From Paenibacillus woosongensis (GTDB lineage Bacteria; Bacillota; Bacilli; Paenibacillales; Paenibacillaceae), in the NCBI RefSeq assembly GCF_030122845.1, contig NZ_CP126084.1, positions 2,790,001 through 2,854,000 of the forward strand: a DNA stretch of 64,000 bases. The letters run 5' to 3'. The number at the start of each line of letters is the position of its first letter. Positions within the stretch are counted from its first letter, which is position 1. Below the pieces are notes generated by a model that saw only the letters and a list, made by a program, of their open reading frames with translations, ran no database searches and was not told where the DNA came from. The translations under genes and the position numbers were made by a program. Shown here one piece after another: positions 16,747-25,863 of this stretch.

Positions 16747-17471
16747 GTTACCCGCATCCCTTCATAGAGCAGCTCCGCGAGGTGCATCACCCGCACCGGT
16801 TCATTGCGGTAGCGCAAATGGCCCGCGATGTTCATAAGACAGGCCATGTCCAGCCCGACGAGCACCTCAGCTTCGCTCTCCTTCACATGCTCCGCCTTCT
16901 CGGTGACCATGGCGCCGGAGATATCGGGCATTTTGATCGCGAACGTGCCTCCGAACCCGCAGCAGTCCTCGGCATACGGCAGCGGCACGAATTGCAGATC
17001 CTTCACATTGCTGAGAAGCTGCATCGGCTCCTCCTTCACCCCAAGCAGCCTGCTGCCGTGGCAGGAAGGATGATAGGTGACCTTATGCGGAAACCTTGCG
17101 CCGACATCGGTAATGCCCAGCACCTGCACGAGGAACTGCGTGAACTCGTAGGTTTTCTCCTGCAGGCGCTTCGCTTTGTCCAGCCATTCAGGCTCGTCTT
17201 TGAACAGCTCGCTGTAATGATGGATCATATAAGTGCATGAGCCCGAAGGCGATACGACAAAATCACTGTCATCAAAAGCCTGCAGCAGCGTTCGGGCAGC
17301 GGTTCGCGTCTCCTCCCAGTATCCACTGTTATAAGAAGGCTGCCCGCAGCAGGTCTGGGTTTCAGGGAAGTCCACCTGAACGCCGTACTGGGCAAGGATG
17401 CGCACGATCGCTTCGCCGACTTGCGGATATATGACGTCGCTAAGGCAAGTGATAAATAAGGATACTTTCAT
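16743..17471 (-). CDS. lutA: LutA, cysteine-rich subunit of L-lactate oxidation complex
   Basis: The 242-residue protein has the two CCG domains that define LutA/GlpC-C/heterodisulfide-reductase-like subunits: QTCCGQPSYNSGYW near 41 and EDCCGFGGTFAIK near 167, each with an upstream partner Cys (FITCLSD; YHPSCHGSRLL). These domains bind special Fe-S clusters. It works with LutB and LutC to oxidise L-lactate. It lies 47 bases after the DeoR regulator gene with no terminator between, so it should be read through from the rhamnose genes. Confidence 0.95.
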   Translation of the reverse strand: MKVSLFITCLSDVIYPQVGEAIVRILAQYGVQVDFPETQTCCGQPSYNSGYWEETRTAARTLLQAFDDSDFVVSPSGSCTYMIHHYSELFKDEPEWLDKAKRLQEKTYEFTQFLVQVLGITDVGARFPHKVTYHPSCHGSRLLGVKEEPMQLLSNVKDLQFVPLPYAEDCCGFGGTFAIKMPDISGAMVTEKAEHVKESEAEVLVGLDMACLMNIAGHLRYRNEPVRVMHLAELLYEGMRVT

Positions 17472-17518
17472 GGCAAACCTCTCTTCCTGGAGCCGTCTGA
17501 AACTTCAGCTTCCGCCCA

Positions 17519-18283
17519 TTACACGACTGTTACGGATATCGACCGGTCGGTTAGAGCGACCAGCGTCTCCTCCGCAATACCCTCGTCCGTAATAATCGCG
17601 CTCACCTGCTCGAGGTTCATGACATGGGTAAAGCCCTGCTGCCCGAATTTGCTGGCATCGGCCAGCAGAATCACCTGATCGGCGATGGCCACCATCTTTT
17701 GCTTGATGCGGGCCTGCAGCTCGTTGGATTCGCTGATCCCGCGATCAAGATGAACCCCTTTGCAGGAGAGGAACATTTTATCTACATAATAGGATTCAAG
17801 CGAGCGCTCGGCGAGCGGGCCGACGAACGACATGGAGCGGCTCGCCAGCAGCCCGCCCGTGGAGATCACTTCGATTTTCTCTTTGCCGCTAAGCTCGGTA
17901 GCGACGCGAATCGAGTTGGTCAGCACGGTAAGCGGGATATCCGGAAGCTTGGATGCCATATACCAAGCGGTCGTACTCGCATCCAGCAGGATGCGTTCAT
18001 TCGGTTGAATCCGTTTGACCGCCTCATCCGCGATCCGCATTTTCTGCTCGGCGTGCGTAATTTCGCGTTCTGCATAGGGGATCTCCGGCACATCTCCCTT
18101 TGGCTTGACGCTCACGGCTCCACCATGGGAGCGCCGAAGCCGCCCGGCCTGCTCCAAGCGGTCGAGATCGCGCCGAATCGTCTCCTCGGTAACGCCGCAA
18201 AGCTCGCTAAGCTCCGAGACCCGCATGCTTCCCTTCTCATTGATCATCTGTATGATATATTCATAGCGTTCAGCTACCAGCAT
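17519..18283 (-). CDS. DeoR/GlpR-family regulator of the rhamnose-lactate operon
   Basis: A 254-residue DeoR repressor. The N-terminal helix-turn-helix reads MRVSELSELCGVTEETIRRD and is followed by RLRRSHGGAV, the family hallmark. The C-terminal domain (RILLDASTTAWYMA, then TVLTNSIRVATEL) is the sugar-phosphate-sensing fold. Its place between rhaI and lutA suggests it controls the whole operon and senses a rhamnose pathway phosphate such as rhamnulose 1-phosphate. This follows the usual DeoR mechanism and is not shown by sequence alone. Likely targets are the A/T-rich repeats upstream of rhaB. Confidence 0.9.
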   Translation of the reverse strand: MLVAERYEYIIQMINEKGSMRVSELSELCGVTEETIRRDLDRLEQAGRLRRSHGGAVSVKPKGDVPEIPYAEREITHAEQKMRIADEAVKRIQPNERILLDASTTAWYMASKLPDIPLTVLTNSIRVATELSGKEKIEVISTGGLLASRSMSFVGPLAERSLESYYVDKMFLSCKGVHLDRGISESNELQARIKQKMVAIADQVILLADASKFGQQGFTHVMNLEQVSAIITDEGIAEETLVALTDRSISVTVV

Positions 18284-18336
18284 TCCTACTTCACTCCATA
18301 TCTTTCTTCATTAGAATGGCAGAACGGGCTTGCCAG

Positions 18337-19557
18337 CTACCAGCTTGCTCCGCCCTTGCCTCTGGCCATGATCCCCGCTCCGTAGCCGGAAGCATGATAT
18401 GCCTTCATCGGATCGACCGGCAGCCCGGCTTCCTCGCGCACTGCATGCAGCAGGGGTGTGACATCGAATTCGAACGCACGGCGCACCGCGTCCTCCGCAC
18501 CGAGCACATCACCCCGCTCAGCCGCTTCCGCGACCTCTTCGTGATTGATGAGCAGCGCCTTGGCATACTGTGTCTGCACATTCAGCACGGAGCGGATCAT
18601 GGCCGGTATTTTCTGCTCTATGTTGTGGGACTGATCGATCATAAATGCGATTTTCTCCACCGTTCCCCGCACTTCCTCATCCGCATCATTGGCGGCAAGC
18701 ACGATTTGGTAGAAAATCAGGAACAATTCATAGGGATTCATCGAACCGACGATCAAATCGTCGTCCGCATATTTATAACTGTTAAAATGGAATCCGCCCA
18801 GCCGCTTTTCGTCAATCAGATAAGCCACGATATGCTCGATGTTGGCTCCTGGCAAATGATGCCCGGTGTCAACCAGAACTTCGGCCTGCGGCCCCAGCTT
18901 GAGGGCATAGTTGTAAGCCATGCCCCAATCGGCGATATCTGTATGGTAAAAAGCCGGCTCAAACGCTTTATATTCGATCAGCATGCGCATATCGGGCGTC
19001 AGCGCGCTGTACATTTCCGCCAATGCTTCAAGCATCCAATGCTTGCGCTTGCGGAGATCGCCTTGGCCCGGGTAATTTGTTCCGTCCGCAAACCACAGGC
19101 TCAGATCCTTCGAGCCTGTCTCCTTGGCAATATCCACGCATTCCAGCAAATGATTTGCCGCTTTGCGGCGAATGGCCGGATCGTTGTTCGTGACGCTGCC
19201 CAGCATATAATCGTCGTCCTGAAACAGATTCGGGTTAACAGCCCCGATCGAGAGTCCAAGTCCCTCGGCATGGCTTCTTAGCTTCCCGTAATCATCGACG
19301 TGATCCCACGGAATATGGATCGCCACAGAAGGACATAGCCCCGTGAGGCGGTGCACGATGGCGGCATCTTCCAATTTCTCGAATGGATTTCGCGGTACGC
19401 CAACCTTCTGGAACACTTTAAAACGCGTTCCGGAATCCCCGTAACCCCAAGATGGCGTTTCGATTTTTAGCTTCTTAAGACTGGTCTTTACCTGCTCCAG
19501 ATCGATCCCCCGCAGCTTCTGCTGCTCTTCAAATAACATATACGCTTTATCCGACAT
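18337..19557 (-). CDS. rhaI: L-rhamnose isomerase (RhaI type)
   Basis: The enzyme isomerises L-rhamnose to L-rhamnulose, the first step of the pathway. The 406-residue protein is of the Pseudomonas-type RhaI class within the xylose-isomerase-like TIM barrel. Likely metal ligands lie in MLIEYKAFEPAFYHTDIADW (Glu), EVLVDTGHHLPGANIE (Asp, His) and LGGFHFNSYKYADDDLIVG. ATG 19557 was chosen because GAGGAGG lies eight bases upstream; a longer reading adds 16 residues without support. It sits about 100 bases after the aldolase gene and is followed by the DeoR gene. Confidence 0.93.
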   Translation of the reverse strand: MSDKAYMLFEEQQKLRGIDLEQVKTSLKKLKIETPSWGYGDSGTRFKVFQKVGVPRNPFEKLEDAAIVHRLTGLCPSVAIHIPWDHVDDYGKLRSHAEGLGLSIGAVNPNLFQDDDYMLGSVTNNDPAIRRKAANHLLECVDIAKETGSKDLSLWFADGTNYPGQGDLRKRKHWMLEALAEMYSALTPDMRMLIEYKAFEPAFYHTDIADWGMAYNYALKLGPQAEVLVDTGHHLPGANIEHIVAYLIDEKRLGGFHFNSYKYADDDLIVGSMNPYELFLIFYQIVLAANDADEEVRGTVEKIAFMIDQSHNIEQKIPAMIRSVLNVQTQYAKALLINHEEVAEAAERGDVLGAEDAVRRAFEFDVTPLLHAVREEAGLPVDPMKAYHASGYGAGIMARGKGGASW

Positions 19558-19659
19558 CGACAAGTCCTCCTCTTCATCCCATGAGAAATCAATTCTACGA
19601 ATCACTTATGAAAAAATAGGCGATGTTTCCCTAATATTAAGATGTTGCACCATGTACCC

Positions 19660-21729
19660 TCAACGCGTAAATGCTGCCGGTACTCCCCCATCGATCGTCA
19701 GCATGCAGCCCGTAGTCTTATCCGCCTTGGAGGAGGCGAAAAAGGCAATCCCTTCGGCTACGTCCTGCGGGTAAATATTGACTAACAGCGTTGTGCGCTT
19801 GCGGTAATGCTCCTCTAACTGATCCGGCTCAATCCCGTAAGCCGCGGCCCGCTCATTGCGCCAATTCGAGTTCCAAATGGCCGAACCCTGCAGGATCGCA
19901 TCCGGGAGAATCGAGTTCACGCGGATGCCGTATTCTCCCCCCTCTGCGGCGATGCAGCGGGCCAGGTGAGCTTCCAGCGCCTTCACCGAGCTGTAGGCTG
20001 AGGCGTTTTTCCCGGCATAGATCGAATTTTTGGAGCCTACAAACACCATGCTGCCGCCAAGTGCCTGTTCCTTCATCAGCTTGAAGGCTTCTCTCGCCAC
20101 GAGAAAATAACCGGTTCCCAGCACGTTCATGTTCAGATTCCATTCCTGCAGCGAGGTCTCGTCAAAAGGACTCGAAGTCGCCAGTCCCGCGTTGTTGACG
20201 ATGATGTCAACGCCTCCATAATGCAGAGCGGCTTGCTCGTATGCGGCGCGCACCATGTCCTCATTGGTGACATCCATTTTTACGGCCAAAGCGACGTTAT
20301 CGCCGAACTTCCCGTTTATTTCCACGGCCACCTGCTGCGCGCCTTCCAAGTTCAGATCCGCCAGCACCACATGCGCTCCTTCGCTAACGAGGCGCCGTGC
20401 CGTCGCGCTGCCGATGCCGCCTGCTCCGCCCGTAATGAATGCTACCTTACGGGAGAATTCCGCCTCGGCCGGGGCCAGGGACAGCTTATACAGCTCAAGC
20501 GGCCAATATTCTACGTTATATGACTCGTTCTCGCTGAGCGAGACGAACTTGCCGAGCGTCGTCGCACCGCGCATAACTGCGATCGCGCGATGGTATAAGG
20601 CCGCGCTGACTCGGGAATTGGCCCAGCTCTTGCCGGTGTTGATCATTCCAAGTCCCGGTATGAGAATAACCCGCGGAGCCGCTTCGAACATGACATCGCC
20701 CTCATTCTTGTTCCGCTCGAAATAGGCCTTGTACTGCTGCTTGTAGTCAGCGATACCTTCAATCAGCTTCCTGCGCAGCCCTTCGACATCGCTTGCATCC
20801 GGCGTCCAGTTGATAAAGAGCGGAACAACCTTCGTGTGCACGAGATGATCCGGGCAGGCCGCCCCTACCTGGGACAGCTGGGCCGAATCCCTGCTGCCGA
20901 CAAAGGCAAGCACATCCTCTTCATCGTCGAAGGTCAGGATCATTTTCTTGCCGTCGCTGACCGCGCCGCGAATCGAGGGCATAAGCTTTGCGACGATGCT
21001 CTTGCGTTCTTCGCTTGGCAGCGGCTGATGAACCAAGCCGCCGAACAAAGTGGCCTCATTAACGCGGGACTCGATGTAGCGCTCGGCTTCATTGATGATT
21101 TCGATCGTCTTGGCATAGCAGGCTTCAGAGGTATCGCCCCAGGTTACCAGCCCATGCTTCTCCATTAATACAAGCTCGGCCTTAGGGTTATCAAGAACGC
21201 CCTGGGCAATCATTTTCGACAGCGTGAATCCCGGTCGGATGTAAGGGACCCAAACGAAGCGGTCTCCGAAAATTTCCTTCGCAAGCTCTTTGCCGTTATC
21301 TGCGCAGCACAGGCTGATAATCGCGTCCGGATGCGTATGGTCTACATGATTGAACGGCAGAAAAGCATGCAGCAGTGTTTCGATGGAAGCGCGCGGATGT
21401 TTGGAATCGATCATGCAATTTGCCAGGTAGGCGACCATGTCTTCATCAGACATTTCCTCGCGCTCGAATAACGGCTGGATGTCTTCCATACGCAGGCCGG
21501 TGAAATTTCCCTGCTTCACCGTCGCAAGATCCGAACCGCTCCCCTTGACGTACATCACTTCAACGTCACGGCCTCTAAAATCCTTGATTACGGTCTTGCT
21601 TGAAGTATTTCCGCCGCCCCAGTTGCACACCCGGCGGTCCGAGCCGATGAGATTGGAGCGGTAAACGAGTTGGTCAAGTCCTCCCAGCAGTGCGGATGCT
21701 TTAGAAGAGTCCCATAAATTTTGTACCAT
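19660..21729 (-). CDS. rhaEW: Bifunctional rhamnulose-1-phosphate aldolase/L-lactaldehyde dehydrogenase (RhaEW)
   Basis: This 689-residue fusion joins two activities. The N-terminal class II aldolase domain (to about 400) has the zinc-binding stretch FNHVDHTHPDAIISL and NWGGGNTSSK. It splits rhamnulose 1-phosphate into DHAP and L-lactaldehyde. The C-terminal SDR domain has the dinucleotide motif ITGGAGGIGSATARRL, NNAG, and catalytic YSSVK near 585. It oxidises lactaldehyde to L-lactate with NAD+. Making lactate rather than propanediol fits the lutABC genes downstream in the same operon. The size is typical of the fused form found in bacilli. Confidence 0.94.
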   Translation of the reverse strand: MVQNLWDSSKASALLGGLDQLVYRSNLIGSDRRVCNWGGGNTSSKTVIKDFRGRDVEVMYVKGSGSDLATVKQGNFTGLRMEDIQPLFEREEMSDEDMVAYLANCMIDSKHPRASIETLLHAFLPFNHVDHTHPDAIISLCCADNGKELAKEIFGDRFVWVPYIRPGFTLSKMIAQGVLDNPKAELVLMEKHGLVTWGDTSEACYAKTIEIINEAERYIESRVNEATLFGGLVHQPLPSEERKSIVAKLMPSIRGAVSDGKKMILTFDDEEDVLAFVGSRDSAQLSQVGAACPDHLVHTKVVPLFINWTPDASDVEGLRRKLIEGIADYKQQYKAYFERNKNEGDVMFEAAPRVILIPGLGMINTGKSWANSRVSAALYHRAIAVMRGATTLGKFVSLSENESYNVEYWPLELYKLSLAPAEAEFSRKVAFITGGAGGIGSATARRLVSEGAHVVLADLNLEGAQQVAVEINGKFGDNVALAVKMDVTNEDMVRAAYEQAALHYGGVDIIVNNAGLATSSPFDETSLQEWNLNMNVLGTGYFLVAREAFKLMKEQALGGSMVFVGSKNSIYAGKNASAYSSVKALEAHLARCIAAEGGEYGIRVNSILPDAILQGSAIWNSNWRNERAAAYGIEPDQLEEHYRKRTTLLVNIYPQDVAEGIAFFASSKADKTTGCMLTIDGGVPAAFTR

Positions 21730-21781
21730 GTGATAACCTCCGATTGTTTAAGATAATAGCGATTATAGTATTGATATATTT

Positions 21782-23275
21782 TCAGCGGGGCTGAACCAAT
21801 CTCGCTTTGATTTGTTCCCAGCGCGCGCCGGCAACGTCCATTCCTTCCACACCTTCCAAGTCATGAATAGGCCGTGGCTCGTATCTCTTTAACGGAACAG
21901 AATTACCGATGATCCCCCGGGCTTCTTCCAGTCCCTGCAATTGTCCCAAGCTGAGCATCTGGACGGCGATGTTACCTAGAGCGGTCGCCTCCGATGGACC
22001 GGCTATGACCTCGATTTGCGCCATATCTGCGGTTAACTGGCAGAGCAGCTCGTTATTCGCTCCGCCGCCGACAATATGCAGCGTATCGATGCGCTGATCC
22101 GTCAGTCTCTGCAGCTCCTGGATGCTATCTTTGTAGGTCAGTGCCAGGCTGTCGAAGATGCAGCGCGCCAGCTTGCCGGTCGTATCCGGCTCGGGCTGCC
22201 CCGTCTCCCGGCAGCAAGCCCGGATTTCCTCTGTCATGCTGCGGGGGTTTAAGAATCGCTGGTCATTGCAAGGTACCAAGTGCTGAAACGGCTGTTCCCG
22301 CATCGCCAGCTCCGCCAGCGCGGCAAAGCTGTAAGCATTCTGCGTCTCGCGGCGCACCTCCTGGATCATCCAGAGTCCCATAATATTTTTGAGAAAACGA
22401 TACGTGCCGTAAACGCCCCACTCATTCGTATAATTGGCGTTCATTGCCTCGGCCGTGTTCAGCGGAGTGCTGCGCTCCACACCCAGCAAAGACCATGTCC
22501 CGCTGCTGATATATGCCCAGGACGTATGCGGCTGAGCCGGGACCCCCGCAACGGCCGAGGCCGTATCATGGGTCGGAGCAACGATGAGCTCGCAATCGGG
22601 CAAATCGTACTGCCGCTGCAGCTCAGGTGAGATTCTTCCCAGCTTCACGCCCGGCTCCGTAAGCTTCGCGAATTGATCGCGGCGCAGTCCCAATAGCCCG
22701 AGCAGTTTACTGTCAAAATCTCTTTCCGCCAAATTCAGAAGCTGCATGGTCGAGGCGTTCGTCACTTCGTTTATGAGCTTGCCGGTTAAGCGGTAATATA
22801 GATAGTCCGGTACCATTACGATTTTGGCGGCTTGGGAGAGCTGATCGTCTTCATGAACATAGAGCTGGTACAATGTGTTGAACGGCAGCTCTTGAATTCC
22901 TGTCCTGCTGTACACCTCGGCTCTGCTAATCTTTCGGTGCAGACGATCCGGGGCGTCCTTTGTCCTGCCGTCCCGATAAGCGTACACCTCATGAATGCGC
23001 TTTCCATTATCGTCAAGAAGTACATAATCGACAGCCCACGTATCGATCCCAAGCGTACAGGCTTCTATCCCCTCCTTCTTGGCTTGCTGCAATCCCTTGA
23101 CAATTTCCGCAAATAAGTAATCGATGTCCCAATAATCATGCCCTTCTGTTTCGGTAAAAGAATTGCTGAAGCGATGAATTTCCTGCAGTTCGATCCTCCG
23201 CTCCTGCTGATGAAGGGTTCCCCTCACCAGGCGTCCGCTCGAGGCGCCGATATCTACGGCAATGTAGTTCTTCAT
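21782..23275 (-). CDS. rhaB: Rhamnulokinase
   Basis: A 497-residue FGGY-family sugar kinase that phosphorylates L-rhamnulose at C1. The N-terminus has the phosphate-binding strand AVDIGASSGRLVRG typical of rhamnulokinases, where other FGGY kinases have D-x-G-T-x-S. Further motifs are LGIDTWAVDYVLLDDNG, APTHDTASAVAGVPA and IVGGGANNELLCQLTAD, the adenine-binding segment. It is the first gene of the operon, preceded by AAGGAG and a SigA promoter. No rhamnose transporter or mutarotase is present in the window. Confidence 0.95.
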   Translation of the reverse strand: MKNYIAVDIGASSGRLVRGTLHQQERRIELQEIHRFSNSFTETEGHDYWDIDYLFAEIVKGLQQAKKEGIEACTLGIDTWAVDYVLLDDNGKRIHEVYAYRDGRTKDAPDRLHRKISRAEVYSRTGIQELPFNTLYQLYVHEDDQLSQAAKIVMVPDYLYYRLTGKLINEVTNASTMQLLNLAERDFDSKLLGLLGLRRDQFAKLTEPGVKLGRISPELQRQYDLPDCELIVAPTHDTASAVAGVPAQPHTSWAYISSGTWSLLGVERSTPLNTAEAMNANYTNEWGVYGTYRFLKNIMGLWMIQEVRRETQNAYSFAALAELAMREQPFQHLVPCNDQRFLNPRSMTEEIRACCRETGQPEPDTTGKLARCIFDSLALTYKDSIQELQRLTDQRIDTLHIVGGGANNELLCQLTADMAQIEVIAGPSEATALGNIAVQMLSLGQLQGLEEARGIIGNSVPLKRYEPRPIHDLEGVEGMDVAGARWEQIKARLVQPR

Positions 23276-23313
23276 TCCATACCCATCTCCTTAATAAAAT
23301 AAGGTATGACATC

Positions 23314-23343
23314 ATCCTAATCCCAAAATACCATAAAAGTCAA
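23314..23343 (-). promoter_or_regulatory. Promoter of the rhamnose-lactate operon
   Basis: On the minus strand TTGACT (23343-23338), an 18-base spacer and TAGGAT (23319-23314) form a fair SigA promoter about 40 bases from the rhaB start. Upstream (plus coordinates above 23343) the DNA is very A/T-rich, with repeated TGTTTTTGTTTA and TTGTTTTTGTGTTT blocks, suitable as DeoR operator or UP element. Confidence 0.6.
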
Positions 23344-23606
23344 CATAAATACATATTTATTTCTTTTTTTATATCTGTTTTTGTTTATTTCGTAATTGGT
23401 TTTATTTTGTTTTTGTGTTTCAGCTTGGCTTGTCTGTATTTTTGCTTGATTTTATAGGGAAACAAAATAAACCCGATTCATCGTAGAATCAGGTTTGGAC
23501 GTTATTTATTGCGGCAGCTTGAAATGATCGGCTATATTAAAGGGGAGGAATTTTATGGAATATACATTTGTATGGCGCATTTTATTGTTTGGACGGAGGA
23601 GGGTCA
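23344..23606. other. Intergenic region between divergent rhaB and the dehydratase gene, with an orphan hairpin
   Basis: The left part is the A/T-rich operator region of the rha operon. At 23469-23496 an 11-bp stem with one C-A mismatch (AAACCCGATTC / GAATCAGGTTT, loop ATCGTA) is followed on the minus strand by TTTATTTTGTTT, so it looks like a terminator pointing toward rhaB. No gene lies upstream of it on that strand. It may insulate the operon from antisense transcripts or be a leftover of a lost gene. No clear plus-strand promoter stands out for the dehydratase gene. Confidence 0.5.
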
Positions 23607-24635
23607 ATGATGCATCAATGGCAGCTAACTTCAGCACCGCCACAGCGTACAATCATTACCAAGGAACGAATCGGCGCGTTTTTGCAGGGCTTTCCCGCAG
23701 TCTTTCGTTCGAGTGTTTCCAGCGTTCCTGTGACGTATCCAATTACGCTGTGGCAGGACGTAGAGCTTCCCTGGCTGCCAGGCGATCAGTGCGGCAAAAC
23801 TATCATTCACGGCCAGCAGGCACTGCAGTATTTTCGGGTTCTACCCTATAATGAGGAGATCATCTGGCAAATTCAGCTGGCAAGCATACGGGAAACGAAA
23901 GGCTCCCAAGGGCCAATGCAATTGCTGGACTGCGTGATGGATGTCAGGAATGCGCATGAGGAACTCATATTACAGGCGAATACCACCCTTCTTCTGGTGG
24001 ATCAGCCGAAACCCCAGCGGCAGCTCCAATCGCATACCAACCCAGCTACCCCTAGGCTTGCCCGACGTACTTTACCTTCCGCGCTGTACGGCCTATGGGA
24101 TAAGGAAAGCTCTCTCGTTCCGGGAGCCGTGCTGATCGATGCCTGCCTCGGCACGATAACCGGGGACATGCTTGTCGCTTATGCCGCAGCTTCCGGCGAT
24201 TACAATGCCATCCATTTGGATGCGCAGAAGGCAGTGGAATTCGGACTGCCCGGCCGGGTGGCTCATGGCATGCTCGTATTAGGCATGGTCGGAAATCTGC
24301 TGCAGGAGCTGCAAACCGCGCATATGAAGCTCAGGAATCTGGAATGCCGCTTTCGCATACCTATTGTGGAAGGGGACACCGTGTTCGCCAAGGTTATTGT
24401 TCAGTCCGTAGTCCCTTCTCAGCCTGCGGACAAAGGGACTTTCATCGACGGTGATGTCCTCAATGAAGCAGAAGCCCAAAATAATCCGGTTATCCATTGC
24501 CTCCTGGAGGTGTTTATCGTTCGGCCTGAGCCTGATTCTTCGTGTTTTGAATCAAATGCAGCTGCTCCTTATACGCGTGGCCAATCGCAGCGCATATTGG
24601 CATACAGCGGTTCGGCCGTTTATGTACTCGTCTAA
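23607..24635 (+). CDS. Double-hotdog MaoC-type (R)-3-hydroxyacyl dehydratase
   Basis: The 342-residue protein joins two hotdog domains. The N-terminal domain (1-140) resembles the FAS1-type dehydratase half, without clear catalytic residues. The C-terminal domain has YAAASGDYNAIHLD near 195 and the turn GRVAHGML, the MaoC/R-hydratase motif with catalytic Asp and His. It would dehydrate or hydrate 3-hydroxyacyl-CoA/ACP. ATG 23607 is favoured by GGAGGAGG a few bases upstream. Its stop overlaps the 3' end of the convergent acyl-CoA dehydrogenase gene by four bases. It probably supplies the dehydration step missing from that convergent gene set. Confidence 0.82.
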   Translation: MMHQWQLTSAPPQRTIITKERIGAFLQGFPAVFRSSVSSVPVTYPITLWQDVELPWLPGDQCGKTIIHGQQALQYFRVLPYNEEIIWQIQLASIRETKGSQGPMQLLDCVMDVRNAHEELILQANTTLLLVDQPKPQRQLQSHTNPATPRLARRTLPSALYGLWDKESSLVPGAVLIDACLGTITGDMLVAYAAASGDYNAIHLDAQKAVEFGLPGRVAHGMLVLGMVGNLLQELQTAHMKLRNLECRFRIPIVEGDTVFAKVIVQSVVPSQPADKGTFIDGDVLNEAEAQNNPVIHCLLEVFIVRPEPDSSCFESNAAAPYTRGQSQRILAYSGSAVYVLV

Positions 24636-25801
24636 TCCCAATGACCGATCTCCACATTTCCTTTCAGCAGATTTCGCGCAATAATGAGCCGCTGAATTTC
24701 ATCCGTGCCCTCATAGATGCGCCATACTCTCATCTCCCGGTACCAGCGCTCGATCGGCAGATCTTTGGAATAGCCCATGCCGCCGTAAATTTGCAGCACC
24801 CTGTCAACGACTTGGTTGGCGACGCCCGCACCGTACAACTTCGACATGGAGGCATGATGACGCGCATCAAGCTGTTTTTCCACCCGCCATGCCGTATGCA
24901 GGACAAGCCATTTCAGCGCCTCGACCTCAACGGCGGAATCGGCAATCATCCATTGAATACTCTGCCTGGAAGCCAGTGTTTCGCCAAAGGTCACCCTTTC
25001 GTTCGCATAATCGATCGCCATCTGCAGCAGCCTCTCCGACGCCCCGACCGCAATGGCCGGGACGACCCAGCGTCCTCTGCTGATCCACTGCATTGCCATC
25101 GTGAGCCCGTGGTCCACTTCGCCGAGCACATTTTCATCGGGAACGAGCACATGGTCAAACGTCAGCAAGGAGGGGCTTTTATCTCCGCCCATCGTCAGAA
25201 TCGGTTCCGACGTCCAGCCCATTTCCCGGTCGACAAGAAAACAGGTAATGCCTTTGTTCTTGCCGGTTAATGGATTGGTCACGGCAAAGACAATGGCGAA
25301 ATCCGCCTCGTTTCCATTCGTAATAAAAGCCTTCTCGCCATTCAAAATCCATCCGCCAACCGTCCGCTTGGCCGACATTTGGATATTGCTTGCATCCGAC
25401 CCGGCTGCCCGTTCGGTAAGCGCAAAGCAGGACTGTCTTTCCCCGGCAATGACCGGGTACAGATACCGTTCCATCTGCTTCTCATTGCACATGAACAGGA
25501 TGTTATCCGCCTCCCCGCCCAGTACAAAAGGAACGCAGGTGCGGCCCAGCTCCATTTTTACGATGGCGCTTGTGATCGTTCCCAGATTGGCTCCTCCATA
25601 TCTTATCGGCGTTTCGATGCCCCAAAGCCCGAGACCTCTAGCTTTGTTCTGAAGCGCCCTAAGCTGCTCCCGGCTGATGCCCTCCTTCCCCTCCCGCTCG
25701 TTGAGAAGCAGCTGGCGCTCCAAAGGAATGAGCTCATCAGCAACAAATTGGCGTACGGTGCGTTGAATATGCTTTTGCTCTTCGGTCAGTTCAAAATTCA
25801 T
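24632..25801 (-). CDS. Acyl-CoA dehydrogenase
   Basis: This 389-residue flavoprotein has the full acyl-CoA dehydrogenase layout: N-terminal helices, the FAD-binding CFALTERAAGSDASNIQ near 135, and C-terminal IYGGMGYSKDLPIERWYREM followed by RIYEGTDEIQRLIIARNLL. The Glu in YEGT is at the position of the catalytic base in medium-chain enzymes. It interconverts acyl-CoA and trans-2-enoyl-CoA, giving electrons to ETF. It is the last gene of the minus-strand lipid/glycosyltransferase cluster, 62 bases after the GT2 gene, and converges on the MaoC gene. The chain length it uses cannot be judged. Confidence 0.93.
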   Translation of the reverse strand: MNFELTEEQKHIQRTVRQFVADELIPLERQLLLNEREGKEGISREQLRALQNKARGLGLWGIETPIRYGGANLGTITSAIVKMELGRTCVPFVLGGEADNILFMCNEKQMERYLYPVIAGERQSCFALTERAAGSDASNIQMSAKRTVGGWILNGEKAFITNGNEADFAIVFAVTNPLTGKNKGITCFLVDREMGWTSEPILTMGGDKSPSLLTFDHVLVPDENVLGEVDHGLTMAMQWISRGRWVVPAIAVGASERLLQMAIDYANERVTFGETLASRQSIQWMIADSAVEVEALKWLVLHTAWRVEKQLDARHHASMSKLYGAGVANQVVDRVLQIYGGMGYSKDLPIERWYREMRVWRIYEGTDEIQRLIIARNLLKGNVEIGHWD

Positions 25802-25863
25802 GCTTCTTTTCAGCTCCTTATGAATATGGTCCGATTATGATCCGATATTAAAGCGATCCCAAC

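Noticed and set aside
18316-19281. Plus-strand frame of 321 codons
   Set aside because: It mirrors the rhamnose isomerase gene; the long length comes from high GC in that gene's third codon position, and no domain is visible.
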